From contig NZ_MRUH01000120.1 of assembly GCF_001922985.1 (NCBI RefSeq), positions 1-64,000 of the forward strand: DNA of 64,000 nucleotides. Reading direction: 5' to 3'. The number at the start of each line of letters is the position of its first letter. The first letter of the stretch is position 1. Positions 17,787 through 28,583 of this stretch are shown here, piece after piece. This DNA is from Teredinibacter waterburyi. GTDB taxonomy: Bacteria > Pseudomonadota > Gammaproteobacteria > Pseudomonadales > Cellvibrionaceae. Under the pieces are notes generated by a model. The model was not told the DNA's origin. It saw only the letters and a program-made list of their open reading frames with translations, and searched no databases. The translations under genes and the position numbers were made by a program.

Positions 17787-18101
17787 GTGAGTGATATTGA
17801 ACCCGTAAGTGTAGAAGTCGCCTATGCTCTGCCGCACAAGCAGAGAATTATTGAGGTGCTGGTAGCGCCGGGCACCACCGCTTATGTAGCGGTAGAGAAG
17901 TCTGGGATAGTGAAAGAATTCCCTGACGTGGATCTCGAGAATGCAAAAATGGGATTGTTTGGCCAAGCGCTAGGCACCAAGGGCTTGAAGCCACCGCGTG
18001 AATATGAAGTGCAAAGTGGTGATCGCATTGAGATTTATCGACCGCTAATTTGTGATCCAAAAGAAGTTAGGCGCAAGCGTGCCGAAAAAAATAAGGGCTA
18101 A
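17787..18101 (+). CDS. rnfH: RnfH-family ubiquitin-like protein (RatB)
   Basis: Small beta-grasp protein, 104 residues, of the RnfH/UPF0125 family, almost always encoded beside ratA. Typical features are the start EVAYALPHKQRIIEVLVAPG, the GLFGQALGTKGLKPPREYEV block with GDRIEIYRPL, and the tail DPKEVRRKRAEK. Function remains poorly defined; links to Rnf electron transport are by name only. Translation starts at GTG with a weak ribosome binding site. The stop codon lies inside the strong hairpin that ends the transcript. Confidence 0.92.
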   Translation: MSDIEPVSVEVAYALPHKQRIIEVLVAPGTTAYVAVEKSGIVKEFPDVDLENAKMGLFGQALGTKGLKPPREYEVQSGDRIEIYRPLICDPKEVRRKRAEKNKG

Positions 18102-18126
18102 GACCGAGATCTTAGCCCTTATTTTG
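18091..18126. terminator. Strong bidirectional terminator after rnfH
   Basis: AATAAGGGCTAAGA and TCTTAGCCCTTATT form a perfect 14-bp stem with a 6-base loop, flanked by A-run and T-run. It overlaps the rnfH stop codon and can serve both rnfH and the converging bamE transcript. Confidence 0.92.
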
Positions 18127-18173
18127 GGGCCGATATTGCCAAAACCTGCTATTGGCATTGTAGGAGGCTCTTT

Positions 18174-18207
18174 GTGTCGTCTAGCTATGCGTGTCGTCTA
18201 GCTATGT
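18174..18207. repeat. Two tandem 17-bp repeats
   Basis: GTGTCGTCTAGCTATG plus one base occurs twice without a gap between rnfH and bamE. A third partial TAGCTA follows. Probably a slippage duplication; no function apparent. Confidence 0.85.
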
Positions 18208-18241
18208 GTTTAGCTAGCCTTTTGAGCTTTGTGGCTCTTCT

Positions 18242-18727
18242 CTAGGCAGAGTCGTTGATTGGTTCGCGCGGTGCCTGAGGGGGCAGCTCGTTGCCATTTT
18301 TCGGACTCGACTCATCGTCAACGCTTTCGGCATCATCAGAATTGCCTGTTGAGTCAGCTTTGTCTTTGTCGGCGCTACTTTTGCGCGCTTTGCGTGAAGG
18401 TTGGTAATCTCCTTCCCAGCTCACTACGCGTTCGTTTTCAAAGAACACCTTAAAGTGGTATTCCTTAATCACCTTTTCGCCGCGTCGTACGTTGTAGTAG
18501 TAATCCCAGCGATCTGGGTGGAACGAGTCGGTAATAAGCGCATTCCCCATTACGAAGCGTACCTGCTCGGGGGTCATGCCAACTTCTAACTGTTCTACCA
18601 TATCTTCTTCAACGTAGTTCCCTTGTTGCACGAAAATGCGATATGCCCAAGGGAATTGGAAGTTGGAACAGCCACTGAGGTGAAAGGCTAGAAGGGCGCT
18701 AATGACGATTTTAAATGTTAATTTCAT
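18242..18727 (-). CDS. bamE: Outer-membrane assembly lipoprotein BamE (OmlA/SmpA)
   Basis: Accessory lipoprotein of the BAM complex that inserts beta-barrel proteins into the outer membrane. The signal LLAFHLSGC gives the lipidated Cys. The core shows VEEDMVEQLEVGMTPEQVRF, VMGNALITDSFHPDRWDYYY and the FFENERVVSWEGDY end strand, all typical. The C-terminal 45 residues are a hydrophilic Ser/Asp/Lys-rich extension that extends past the usual end at about 110-120 residues. The ATG at 18727 is preferred to the TTG at 18742. Divergent from fur, as in Pseudomonas, with an 83-bp shared control region. Confidence 0.93.
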   Translation of the reverse strand: MKLTFKIVISALLAFHLSGCSNFQFPWAYRIFVQQGNYVEEDMVEQLEVGMTPEQVRFVMGNALITDSFHPDRWDYYYNVRRGEKVIKEYHFKVFFENERVVSWEGDYQPSRKARKSSADKDKADSTGNSDDAESVDDESSPKNGNELPPQAPREPINDSA

Positions 18728-18735
18728 ATCTACGG

Positions 18736-18764
18736 TTTTCAAAACTCAATAGGGCGGGGATAAT
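18736..18764 (+). promoter_or_regulatory. Probable sigma-70 promoter of fur
   Basis: TTTTCA at 18736-18741 and GATAAT at 18759-18764 with a 17-base spacer, about 46 bases before the fur ATG. Confidence 0.5.
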
Positions 18765-18810
18765 ACCCGAAAATTCAATAAGACGCTAAGCCCACGTGAG
18801 GAGCGATTAG

Positions 18811-19221
18811 ATGGCAATGGAAAATCAGGAATTACGCAAAGCAGGCCTGAAGGTAACTCTACCGCGAGTTAAGATTCTGCAATTGCTAGAAAATTCCGAA
18901 GATCGTCATTTAAGTGCAGAAGATGTCTATAAATTGTTGTTAGAAGCCGGTGAAGATGTCGGTTTGGCGACGGTATATCGTGTCTTAACACAGTTTGAAA
19001 GTGCCGGTTTGGTTGAGCGGCACAACTTTGATGGCGGTCATTCGGTGTTCGAACTGGATCGCGGCGATCATCACGATCATATGGTGTGTATCGAAAGTGG
19101 AACCGTAATTGAGTTTCACAATGAGAAAATTGAATCGCTACAGCGCGAAATAGCGGCTGAGCATGGCTACGAAATTTCGGGTCACAGTTTGGTTCTTTAC
19201 GTAAAACCGCTTAAAAGCTAG
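18811..19221 (+). CDS. fur: Ferric uptake regulator Fur
   Basis: Iron-responsive repressor of siderophore and iron-uptake genes, 136 residues. The winged helix reads AGLKVTLPRVKILQLLE and VGLATVYRVLTQFESAGLVE; metal ligands sit in HHDHM and in the Glu/His-containing C-domain. The paired Cys of E. coli Fur is absent (CIESGTVIEF with a single Cys), as in Pseudomonas Fur, so this is normal for the group. GAGGAG precedes the ATG. Orientation opposite to bamE is the conserved arrangement. Confidence 0.96.
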   Translation: MAMENQELRKAGLKVTLPRVKILQLLENSEDRHLSAEDVYKLLLEAGEDVGLATVYRVLTQFESAGLVERHNFDGGHSVFELDRGDHHDHMVCIESGTVIEFHNEKIESLQREIAAEHGYEISGHSLVLYVKPLKS

Positions 19222-19390
19222 AAATCGCTAGCCTAGATAAGTATTGCCATCTTTGCCGCTTGCGCCGGACGGTATAGCTAAAAGTAGCTAGAGCCAGAAG
19301 TCGCCAAAATAAAAACAGCCAGAAGCGGTCAAATTTCGAGTGCTTAGGTTTTGTTGTTGTTTTTCTTCACATGAGCGCCGTTGATATAGT
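19222..19390. other. fur-recN intergenic region
   Basis: A 169-base convergent spacer. It contains short reiterated AGCTAGA/AAAAGTAGCTAGAGCC motifs but no clear stem with T-run. Confidence 0.4.
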
Positions 19391-21070
19391 TTAGGCGCCG
19401 GCACCCTGCCGCATCATTTCCTTGGCGTGCGCGAGAGACTTTTGAGAGTCTGCTGGGCCGCCCATCATCCGCGCGATTTCTGCGATTTTTTCCTTGTCCG
19501 ACAGTTCTGCCACCCGTGAAAGGGTTTCTTTTTCGTTACTCTGTTTGCTCACGAGCAAGTGGTGGTGAGCTTTGCTCGCCACTTGCGCCAAGTGAGTTAC
19601 ACAGAAAATTTGTGCCGACTGGCCCAATTCACGCAGCAGTTTGCCTACTTCATCCCCTGTAGCGCCGCCAATACCAACATCAACTTCGTCGAAGATGAGT
19701 GTAGGTGTTGTAGATGTTTGCGCGGTTACCACTTGAATGGCTAGGCTTACGCGTGACAATTCGCCGCCAGATGCAACTTTGACCAATGGCTTTGCCGCTT
19801 GCCCTGGGTTTGTGCTGATCAAGAATTCAACCATTTCATTGCCATTGATGCTGGGTTCGTGCAGTTGTGTATCGCTAGCGGAATTAAGTGCGATACTGAG
19901 ATTTGCGTTGCTCATTGCCAGTTGGGCAAGCTTGTCGTTAACCGCTTTAGCAAGACGTGCGGCCGCGAATTGGCGTTGTTCGCTGAGCTCGTTGGCAAGC
20001 TGTCGGTATATCTTTTCGATGTTGGCGCGCTGCTGTTCTAGCGCTTCTATTTGTTCGTCTCCACTTTGCAGCCCCGCCAATTCTTGGCTGAGGTTGTTGT
20101 GGAGCTCTTCGAGCGCCTCTGGTGTAACCCGGTGTTTGCGCGCAATATCGTAAATCGCACTCAGGCGGGCCTCGACTTCGGGCAGCCGTGCGGGGTCGGC
20201 ATCTTGTCCGTCTAGGTAGCGATCTAGTTCTGATTGAGCTTCTTGAACATGAATCAAGGCATTGCGCAGGAGTGATTCCGCTTCGCTAACGCCAGTGGGT
20301 GTGGAGTCGAGTTTTTGCAGAAGTGCCACGGCTTGATTGATTCGGTCTTGCAGGCCTTCGTCGTCGCTGCAGAGGCTGACAACGTGGCGGCAGTGGGTGT
20401 CGATAGTCTCGGCATTGGCGAGATGGTTTTGCTCGGCTTCCAACTGCTGTAATTCGCCCGGTTCCAGCCCCAGTTGATCCAGCTCTTGCACCTGATAGTG
20501 CAGTAGCTGAAAGCGCGCGTTTAGTTCGTCGTTTTGGCTCTGCATTTCCATAAGAGTATTGTTTAGGTCGCGCCATTCTCGGTAGGACTCTTTGACCTGC
20601 TTCGATAAGGGTTGTAAACCGCCGAAGGCGTCGAGTAGGCGCTGATGTGTTTTGGTGTTGAGAAGTGACTGGTGTTCGTGCTGGCTGTGGATATCTATCA
20701 GCATGTCGCCGAGCGTTCGCAGCTGGCTAAGGGTGACGGTCTGGCCGTTAATGTAAGAGCGTGAGCGACCGTCGGTAGCGATAATACGCCTTAAAATACA
20801 CTCGTCACCCGCCGCAAGCTCATGCTCTAGCAGCCATTTTTTTGCAAAGGAGAGCTGGCTTATATCAAAGCTAGCGTGAATCTCAGCTTTCTTTTTACCT
20901 ACTCGAACCTTGTCAGCTTCCGCGCGATCGCCAAGCGCTAAACCCAGAGCACCCAGCATAATCGACTTACCTGCGCCGGTTTCCCCTGTGATGGTGCTGA
21001 GCCCGCTATGCAGCTCGAGATCGAGCTGGTCGACTAAGGTGAAATCGGTGATGTGAAGGTGAGTTAGCAC
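19391..21070 (-). CDS. recN: DNA repair ATPase RecN
   Basis: SMC-like protein that helps repair double-strand breaks. The 559-residue protein has Walker A GETGAGKS near the N-terminus, a long central coiled-coil region, the ABC-type signature SGGELSRVSLAIQ and Walker B TLIFDEVDVGIGG close to the C-terminus, in the usual order and length. It is often LexA-controlled; no clear CTG-N10-CAG box was found just before the start by eye. It diverges from grpE with a 249-bp gap. Confidence 0.96.
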   Translation of the reverse strand: MLTHLHITDFTLVDQLDLELHSGLSTITGETGAGKSIMLGALGLALGDRAEADKVRVGKKKAEIHASFDISQLSFAKKWLLEHELAAGDECILRRIIATDGRSRSYINGQTVTLSQLRTLGDMLIDIHSQHEHQSLLNTKTHQRLLDAFGGLQPLSKQVKESYREWRDLNNTLMEMQSQNDELNARFQLLHYQVQELDQLGLEPGELQQLEAEQNHLANAETIDTHCRHVVSLCSDDEGLQDRINQAVALLQKLDSTPTGVSEAESLLRNALIHVQEAQSELDRYLDGQDADPARLPEVEARLSAIYDIARKHRVTPEALEELHNNLSQELAGLQSGDEQIEALEQQRANIEKIYRQLANELSEQRQFAAARLAKAVNDKLAQLAMSNANLSIALNSASDTQLHEPSINGNEMVEFLISTNPGQAAKPLVKVASGGELSRVSLAIQVVTAQTSTTPTLIFDEVDVGIGGATGDEVGKLLRELGQSAQIFCVTHLAQVASKAHHHLLVSKQSNEKETLSRVAELSDKEKIAEIARMMGGPADSQKSLAHAKEMMRQGAGA

Positions 21071-21244
21071 AGGTAGTCCTCGTGGCGAACGGTTTTCGGG
21101 CTGGGATGTAACTTCGTCTGTTTAGTGTTTTTATATCCAGTGGTTGGTGGCTATTTATACAGTGGTTCATGTTTTGGTTGCAAGTAAATTTTAAGAATTG
21201 TTCGATCAGCGTACTTTTTACTCAAAAGATGATGAGCTTTTAGG

Positions 21245-21272
21245 CTTGAATGTGTCGGTGTCGCCCCCATAT
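21245..21272 (+). promoter_or_regulatory. Heat-shock (sigma-32) promoter of grpE
   Basis: CTTGAA at 21245-21250 and CCCCATAT at 21265-21272 with a 14-base spacer match the RpoH consensus CTTGAA-N13-15-CCCCATNT exactly. It lies 48 bases before the grpE ATG. Confidence 0.9.
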
Positions 21273-21319
21273 TGGCAGGCAAACTAAACTAGGTTATTCG
21301 CACAATTGTTACTTGGGAG

Positions 21320-21922
21320 ATGAGTGTGATCGACGATAAGCAAACACAAAACGAAGCGGCCGACGGCTTGGACGAGGATCAGGTGACCCTCGACGCCGAG
21401 TTAGATTCGAGCGGTGAACCGCAACCTGCGTCAGAGCAAGCTTCTGATCGCGAAGAGTTGTTGGCAACTATTGCGCGCTTGGAGCAAGAGCTGCAGGACG
21501 CCAAAGAGCAGGTGTTACGCACCGCTGCAGAGGCGCAAAATGTACGTCGCCGTGCGGAGATGGACGTTGAAAAGGCTCACAAGTTCGGCGTAGAAAAATT
21601 TGTCAGCGATATGCTGCCGGTTGCCGATAACTTAGTGCGCGCTGTCGACGCCGCGAGCGCTGAGGGTGCTGAAATGTCAGCCGTAATTGAAGGCGTAGAG
21701 TTGACCTTGAAATCGCTTATGGACGGACTTAAGCGCCACAATGTAGAAACCGTTAATCCTGAAGGTGAGCCCTTCGACCCACAGCTGCACCAGGCGATGA
21801 CCGCAGTGCCTCAGCCAGATGTAGAGCCTAACACCGTGATCAATGTGTTCCAGTGTGGCTACACTTTGCACGGCCGTTTGGTCCGTCCGGCGATGGTGGT
21901 GGTGTCGAAAGCACCTGAATAA
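21320..21922 (+). CDS. grpE: Nucleotide exchange factor GrpE
   Basis: Drives ADP release from DnaK. The 200-residue protein has an acidic, disordered N-terminus, a long coiled coil (EELLATIARLEQELQDAKEQ onward), the conserved RRRAEMDVEKAHKFGVEKF segment and the C-terminal beta domain PEGEPFDPQLHQAM. GGGAG lies seven bases before the ATG. It is placed directly before dnaK and behind a sigma-32 promoter, so heat induction is expected. Confidence 0.96.
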   Translation: MSVIDDKQTQNEAADGLDEDQVTLDAELDSSGEPQPASEQASDREELLATIARLEQELQDAKEQVLRTAAEAQNVRRRAEMDVEKAHKFGVEKFVSDMLPVADNLVRAVDAASAEGAEMSAVIEGVELTLKSLMDGLKRHNVETVNPEGEPFDPQLHQAMTAVPQPDVEPNTVINVFQCGYTLHGRLVRPAMVVVSKAPE

Positions 21923-21935
21923 ATAATGTGCAGCC

Positions 21936-21963
21936 CTTGAATAATCTCAGGCGGCACCAATAT
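21936..21963 (+). promoter_or_regulatory. Possible second sigma-32-like promoter, before dnaK
   Basis: CTTGAA at 21936-21941 and ACCAATAT at 21956-21963, 14 bases apart; the -10 keeps five of the seven defined consensus bases. It lies 124 bases before dnaK. Confidence 0.45.
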
Positions 21964-22087
21964 TGAAGAACAAGCGAGCAGCGGTGCTGACAAGGTGTTA
22001 CATCTAGAGATCAGCCCGCCATGATCAGACAAGAATTTTACCAGCGTGCCTAGGCCCGCTGGCGCAAAGACAAACTGGAGACTTTAA

Positions 22088-24010
22088 ATGGGTAAAATAA
22101 TCGGAATTGACTTGGGAACCACTAACTCCTGTGTATCGGTGTTGGAGGGTAACAAAGCAAAAGTAATTGAAAACTCCGAGGGTGATCGCACGACCCCTTC
22201 GATTGTTGCCTTTACCGACGACAATGAAGTGTTAGTTGGCCAGAGCGCAAAGCGTCAAGCGGTTACCAATCCTGCCAATACGCTCTACGCAGTAAAGCGT
22301 TTGATTGGCCGTAAATTCCAAGATGACGTCGTTCAAAAAGATATCAAGATGGTGCCTTACAAAATCGTTGCTGCCGATAATGGTGATGCATGGGTGGAAG
22401 TAAAAGGTGACAGCAAGGCGCCACCGCAGATTTCTGCCGAAGTGCTAAAGAAAATGAAGAAGACCGCTGAAGATTATCTTGGTGAAGCGGTAACGGAAGC
22501 GGTTATTACCGTACCGGCTTACTTTAATGATTCGCAGCGTCAGGCAACTAAAGATGCTGGCAAGATCGCTGGCTTAGATGTTAAGCGTATTATCAACGAG
22601 CCAACGGCTGCGGCTTTGGCCTACGGTATGGATAAGGCTCAAGGCGACCGTACTATCGCGGTATACGATTTGGGTGGTGGTACCTTCGATATTTCTATTA
22701 TCGAAATCGCTGATGTTGATGGCGAGCATCAGTTTGAAGTGTTGTCTACCAATGGTGACACCTTTTTGGGTGGTGAAGATTTCGATATGCGTTTAATCGA
22801 GTATTTTGCCGCTGAATTTAAAAAGACCAGCGGGATCGATTTACACAGTGACCCATTAGCATTGCAACGCTTAAAAGAAGCCGCCGAAAAAGCCAAAATC
22901 GAGCTTAGCTCTAGCCAGCAGACTGAAGTGAACCTGCCTTATATTACTGCTGATGCGAGCGGTCCTAAGCACTTGGTGGTGAAGTTGTCGCGCGCAAAAC
23001 TGGAATCTTTAGTTGAAGATTTGGTGCAGCGTTCAATCGAGCCGTTAAAAGTTGCTTTGAAAGACGCAGATTTATCTGTAGGTCAAATTGATGATGTGAT
23101 TTTGGTAGGTGGCCAAACGCGTATGCCTATGGTTCAGCAGAAAGTTGCTGAGTTCTTCGGTAAAGAGCCACGCAAAGATGTAAACCCAGATGAAGCCGTT
23201 GCCATGGGTGCAGCCATTCAAGGTGCGGTATTGTCCGGTGATGTTAAAGATGTATTGCTACTTGATGTGAGCCCGCTAACCCTCGGTATTGAAACTGCTG
23301 GTGGTGTTGCGACGGCTTTGATCGAGAAGAACACGACCATCCCGACTAAAAAATCACAGGTATTTTCGACCGCTGACGACAATCAAACTGCGGTAACTAT
23401 TCACGTAGTTCAGGGTGAGCGTAAGCAAGCTAGCCAAAACAAATCTTTGGGACGTTTTGACTTGGCTGATATTCCACCCGCGCCGCGCGGCATGCCACAA
23501 ATTGAAGTGACCTTCGATATTGATGCCAACGGTATTTTGAATGTGTCCGCACAGGATAAAGCTACGGGCAAACAGCAGTCGATTGTTATTAAAGCATCTT
23601 CTGGTTTGAGCGATGAAGAAATCGAGAAGATGGTAAAAGATGCAGAGGCTAACGCTGAAGCTGACCGCCAGTTTGAAGAGGTGGTAACTGCACGTAACAC
23701 TTTGGAAGGTTTAGTTCATGCGACCAAGAAAACGCTTGAAGAGGCTGGTGATAAGGCGACGGCTGAGGAAAAGGCGGCCATTGACGAAGCTATTTCTGAA
23801 GCCGAGACGGCTGCTAAAGGCAACGACAAGGAAGCTATGGAAGCGGCTACGAAAAAGCTAACCGACGCTTCTGGGTCATTGGCGCAAAAGCTCTACGCCG
23901 AACAGCAGGCTGCTGGCGCTCAAGCCGGTGCAGAATCTGCAGCAGAAAAGCCCGCCGATGACGGTGTGGTAGACGCTGAGTTCGAAGAAGTTAAAGACGA
24001 AAACAAGTAG
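22088..24010 (+). CDS. dnaK: Hsp70 chaperone DnaK
   Basis: ATP-driven chaperone for folding and heat-shock control. The 640-residue protein opens with [20 protein letters not shown], has the phosphate loop [12 protein letters not shown], the adenosine motif [13 protein letters not shown], the linker [16 protein letters not shown], the peptide-binding domain and the acidic C-terminal [10 protein letters not shown] that binds TPR or recycling factors. GGAG precedes the ATG. It stands between grpE and dnaJ in the classic order. Confidence 0.98.
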   Translation: MGKIIGIDLGTTNSCVSVLEGNKAKVIENSEGDRTTPSIVAFTDDNEVLVGQSAKRQAVTNPANTLYAVKRLIGRKFQDDVVQKDIKMVPYKIVAADNGDAWVEVKGDSKAPPQISAEVLKKMKKTAEDYLGEAVTEAVITVPAYFNDSQRQATKDAGKIAGLDVKRIINEPTAAALAYGMDKAQGDRTIAVYDLGGGTFDISIIEIADVDGEHQFEVLSTNGDTFLGGEDFDMRLIEYFAAEFKKTSGIDLHSDPLALQRLKEAAEKAKIELSSSQQTEVNLPYITADASGPKHLVVKLSRAKLESLVEDLVQRSIEPLKVALKDADLSVGQIDDVILVGGQTRMPMVQQKVAEFFGKEPRKDVNPDEAVAMGAAIQGAVLSGDVKDVLLLDVSPLTLGIETAGGVATALIEKNTTIPTKKSQVFSTADDNQTAVTIHVVQGERKQASQNKSLGRFDLADIPPAPRGMPQIEVTFDIDANGILNVSAQDKATGKQQSIVIKASSGLSDEEIEKMVKDAEANAEADRQFEEVVTARNTLEGLVHATKKTLEEAGDKATAEEKAAIDEAISEAETAAKGNDKEAMEAATKKLTDASGSLAQKLYAEQQAAGAQAGAESAAEKPADDGVVDAEFEEVKDENK

Positions 24011-24123
24011 GCGAAATCCGGCGAGCTATGGGCACATTTGTCTCTAGCTCGTTGATAGCAGGCCGCGATGTAGGCGTATTTGACGGGGCGAGCCCCTTGT
24101 AGCCTAACAGCCGTACTGCCGCA

Positions 24124-24151
24124 AACACCGGATTTACGTCCGGTTTTTGTG
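24124..24151 (+). terminator. Probable terminator after dnaK
   Basis: ACCGGA and TCCGGT form the core of a hairpin with a 6-base loop, extended by A-T pairing and followed by TTTT. It may reduce readthrough into dnaJ. Confidence 0.65.
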
Positions 24152-24282
24152 TGCTTGGAGGTTGAGAAAAGAGCGCGGAAAACTAGGGTGGCGAGTGTTG
24201 GCTAAGCCCAATTTGTTGTTAAGGCCAAGACTGGCTCATCGCCTACCATATTAACCAGACGTAAAAATACAGAACCAATCCT

Positions 24283-25416
24283 ATGTCCAAACGCGATTAT
24301 TACGAAATTCTAGGTGTCTCCAAAGATGTTTCCGGCCCTGAGCTAAAGAAAGCTTATCGCAAGGTGGCCATGAAGCATCACCCAGACCGTAACGAAGGCA
24401 ACAAAGAATCTGAAGAAAAGTTTAAGGAGGCCAGCGAGGCCTACGAAGTACTTTCCGATGCGCAAAAGCGTAATGCCTACGATCAATACGGGCACGCCGG
24501 TGTAGAAGGTGCCGGTGGTATGGGTGGCGGCGGCCAAGGGTTTGGTAATTTCTCCGATATTTTTGGTGACGTGTTCGGCGATATTTTTGGTGGTGCTGGG
24601 GGCGGCGGTGGTCGTCGTGGTGGCCCGGCGCGGGGGTCCGATTTACGCTATACCCTAGACTTAAATCTTGAGGATGCAGTTAAGGGTACGACGGTAAAAA
24701 TTAAAGTGCCGACATTGGTTAGCTGTAAGCCCTGTAAGGGCAGTGGTGCTAAGCCAGGTAGCAGTCCAACCACATGTAATACCTGTGGTGGCCACGGGCA
24801 GGTGCGTATGCAGCAGGGCTTTTTCTCTGTGCAGCAGACATGCCCTACGTGTCGCGGTAAAGGGCAAAGTATTTCTGACCCCTGTACCAGTTGTCGTGGT
24901 CAAGGACGCATCGAAGAAACGAAAACACTTTCGGTAAAAGTGCCGCCGGGTGTCGATACTGGCGATCGTATTCGCTTGGCGGGTGAAGGTGAGGCCGGAG
25001 CCGATGGAGGCCCAGCTGGAGATTTGTATGTGCAGGTCTCAGTTAAAGATCACGCTATTTTCCAGCGTGACGGTAACAACCTTTATTGCGAGGTGCCGAT
25101 TAGTATTTTTGATGCCTGTATCGGCGGCGAAATTGAAGTGCCTACCCTCGACGGTAGAGTTAAGTTGAAAGTGCCAGCTGAAACCCAAACCGGTAAATTG
25201 TTCCGTTTGCGCGGCAAGGGCGTTGTTCCCGTAAGGGGCGGCAGTAGCGGTGATTTGTTGTGTCGCGTTATATTAGAAACGCCAGTGAACCTTTCTCGCA
25301 AGCAAAAAGAATTGCTCGAAGAATTAAAGTCCAGTTTTAAAGGTGACACAAATTCACCGAAGCAGCACAGCTGGTTTGATGGAATGAAAAATTTTTTCGG
25401 TGATATGAAAATGTAA
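24283..25416 (+). CDS. dnaJ: Hsp40 co-chaperone DnaJ
   Basis: Stimulates the DnaK ATPase and delivers substrates. The 377-residue protein has the J domain with HPD ([16 protein letters not shown]), a Gly/Phe-rich linker, four CxxCxGxG zinc motifs ([32 protein letters not shown]) and the C-terminal substrate domain. A 272-bp spacer with a hairpin separates it from dnaK, so it may have its own promoter; no sigma-32 match was evident there. Confidence 0.97.
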   Translation: MSKRDYYEILGVSKDVSGPELKKAYRKVAMKHHPDRNEGNKESEEKFKEASEAYEVLSDAQKRNAYDQYGHAGVEGAGGMGGGGQGFGNFSDIFGDVFGDIFGGAGGGGGRRGGPARGSDLRYTLDLNLEDAVKGTTVKIKVPTLVSCKPCKGSGAKPGSSPTTCNTCGGHGQVRMQQGFFSVQQTCPTCRGKGQSISDPCTSCRGQGRIEETKTLSVKVPPGVDTGDRIRLAGEGEAGADGGPAGDLYVQVSVKDHAIFQRDGNNLYCEVPISIFDACIGGEIEVPTLDGRVKLKVPAETQTGKLFRLRGKGVVPVRGGSSGDLLCRVILETPVNLSRKQKELLEELKSSFKGDTNSPKQHSWFDGMKNFFGDMKM

Positions 25417-25486
25417 TAGAGCTGCGCCGCCGCCGGTGTCGTTGTTTTACTTTAACGCTCAACATCCCTTTAGGTCCGATGCGACA

Positions 25487-26885
<1,399 letters not shown>

Positions 26886-26886
<1 letters not shown>

Positions 26887-28268
26887 TGACAAATTCAACA
26901 GCGTCCACCGCAGCGGAGCGAAAAGGCCTCTGGGGGATGAGTCGCCCCTTACTTGTCGAGCAGAGTCTTCAGCTTAGCGTGCCCCTGCTCGATACATTCT
27001 TTCTCAGTCGTGTCAGTGATTCCGCCGCTTCGGCTGCGGGATCAATGGCGCCTGTGATTTTTTTCTGCGTGAACATACTCTTTGTCACCGTCTTTTCCGG
27101 CTCGAGTATCGCTAGCCAGCGTCTAGGTGCGGGCAGCGATGAAAAAGCTGCGGCGACAATTGCCACCTATGCCCTCTGGATATTCCTGTTGGGCGGATTG
27201 TTAACCGCCGTCGTCTATTTTGCATCTCCATTCGTGACCCTGTTTATGGGTCTGCCGACTGAAGTGCGTTTGGATGCCGACATCTACATGAGTATCGTTT
27301 GTTGGCTGATGTTTATCTGGGCTGGCAAGCTGGTGTTTCAAAGTATTCTGAACGTTTACGGTCAGCCACAGTGGAATATGTATGCCAATACGGTGTTTTT
27401 TCTGGCTAATCTGCTGGGCAATAGCGTTGTAGTGTTTGGTTTGTTCGGCTTCCCGAAGATGGGGATCGAAGGTGTGGCCTGGGCCAGTGTGGTCGGCTCA
27501 GCTGCTGGTGTAGTTGTCAGCGGATTGGCGGTGTTTCTGCGGATAAAGTTGAAGATCAGCTGGCAGCGACTGCGCCAGGAGTTTCGCCCTGCGAGCGGTC
27601 ATATCGGTCGGATTGCGCTGCCGAGCATGATCGAACCCTTGTCGTTCGACCTCAATATGATCGTATTAAATAGCTTCGCCGCGAGCTTGGGTGCGGCGGC
27701 CTTGGCAGCGAAGGTTTACACCTTCAACACTTTTTTAATGGGGCTGATTGTCAGCCTTGCCTTAACCATGGCGACCGAAGTGTTGATCTGTCAGAAAGTG
27801 GGTGCCGGCAAATATCACGAGGCCATGGCGCAGATGCGGCAAAGCTTAAGGGCTGCGCTTTGGGGCGCCGGGGCCGTGGCATTCGTTCTTCTGCTTTTAC
27901 ATCGACCGGTTATGGGGCTTTATACTGACGATGAGTGGTTGTTAGGCGGCGCCTTTTGGTTTTTCCTGCTGGCCGCTATTTCGGAGCCGCCGCGAACCTT
28001 GAATATCATGGTTGGCGGCGTGTTACGCGCTACCGGCGACGGCTTCCTGATCTCGATGATAGGGCCGTTATTTACCTGGACGGTGGCGCTTCCTGCAGCT
28101 TATCTTATGGTGTTTGTGTTGGAGTGGGGGGTTTACGGCATACTGTTGTCGGCGATTCTCGATGAAAGCTGTCGCGCCATCATGTACTGGCGTCGATGGA
28201 AGTTAAACCGTTGGCAGCACACCCATGTTCATGCCCGCGAGCAGAAAGCGATGGCCGCAAAGGCTTAA
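26886..28268 (+). CDS. MATE family efflux transporter
   Basis: A 460-residue membrane protein with about 12 helices in two similar halves, typical of the NorM/DinF-type multidrug and toxin extrusion family, which exports drugs using sodium or proton gradients. The first helix region (GMSRPLLVEQSLQLSVPLLDTFFLSR) and the repeated EGVAWASVVGSAAG motif fit. Its start overlaps the dapB stop by one base. MATE genes are not usual at this point in pseudomonads, so this is probably a lineage insertion between dapB and carA. Substrate unknown. Confidence 0.9.
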
Positions 28269-28293
28269 GGCCTCAATTTCAGGCAGCTTCTCG

Positions 28294-28323
28294 TGGACAG
28301 CAATAGGCGGTTTGCAGTAGAAT
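28294..28323 (+). promoter_or_regulatory. Probable sigma-70 promoter of carAB-greA
   Basis: TGGACA at 28294-28299 and TAGAAT at 28318-28323, each five of six consensus bases, with an 18-base spacer. Transcription would start near 28330, giving a leader of about 250 bases before carA. Confidence 0.6.
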
Positions 28324-28370
28324 CCGCCCTCAAATCAGGCACGAGCTGCCAGCCCTAAATACTAGGGTTC

Positions 28371-28403
28371 ATGATTTCTCAAGAGCGAGGTTTTGGCGCA
28401 TAG
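28371..28403 (+). CDS. Possible leader peptide of the carA attenuator
   Basis: A 10-codon frame, MISQERGFGA, that begins ATG after a weak AGGG and ends TAG inside the loop of the following terminator hairpin. A ribosome reading to its stop would cover the left arm of the stem. The placement fits transcription attenuation, but the peptide has no run of arginine or pyrimidine-controlled codons, so the sensing mechanism is open. Confidence 0.35.
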   Translation: MISQERGFGA

Positions 28404-28421
28404 TCGTAACCTCGCTTTTTT
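28384..28421 (+). terminator. Terminator or attenuator in the carA leader
   Basis: AGCGAGGTT at 28384-28392 and AACCTCGCT at 28408-28416 make a perfect 9-bp stem with a 15-base loop and a run of six T. It lies 160 bases before carA and after the likely promoter, so it can act as attenuator; it could also simply end the MATE transcript. Confidence 0.8.
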
Positions 28422-28583
28422 GCAATAAGCCGTTCGAATACTTCTATATGAATCAGGGTGTTAAGCCCAGATGAACATGCTCCAGCGATGCTGATGAGTA
28501 TGCTCTTTCGTGCGGCCTGAAGCAGGTAAAAGTGTATATTTAGCAATTAATCAGGCAACTGATTACAGGTGGAGGACGTCCTT

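Noticed and set aside
18811-19221. Loss of the CxxC zinc site in Fur as a novelty
   Set aside because: Pseudomonas Fur also lacks it, so it is normal for this group.
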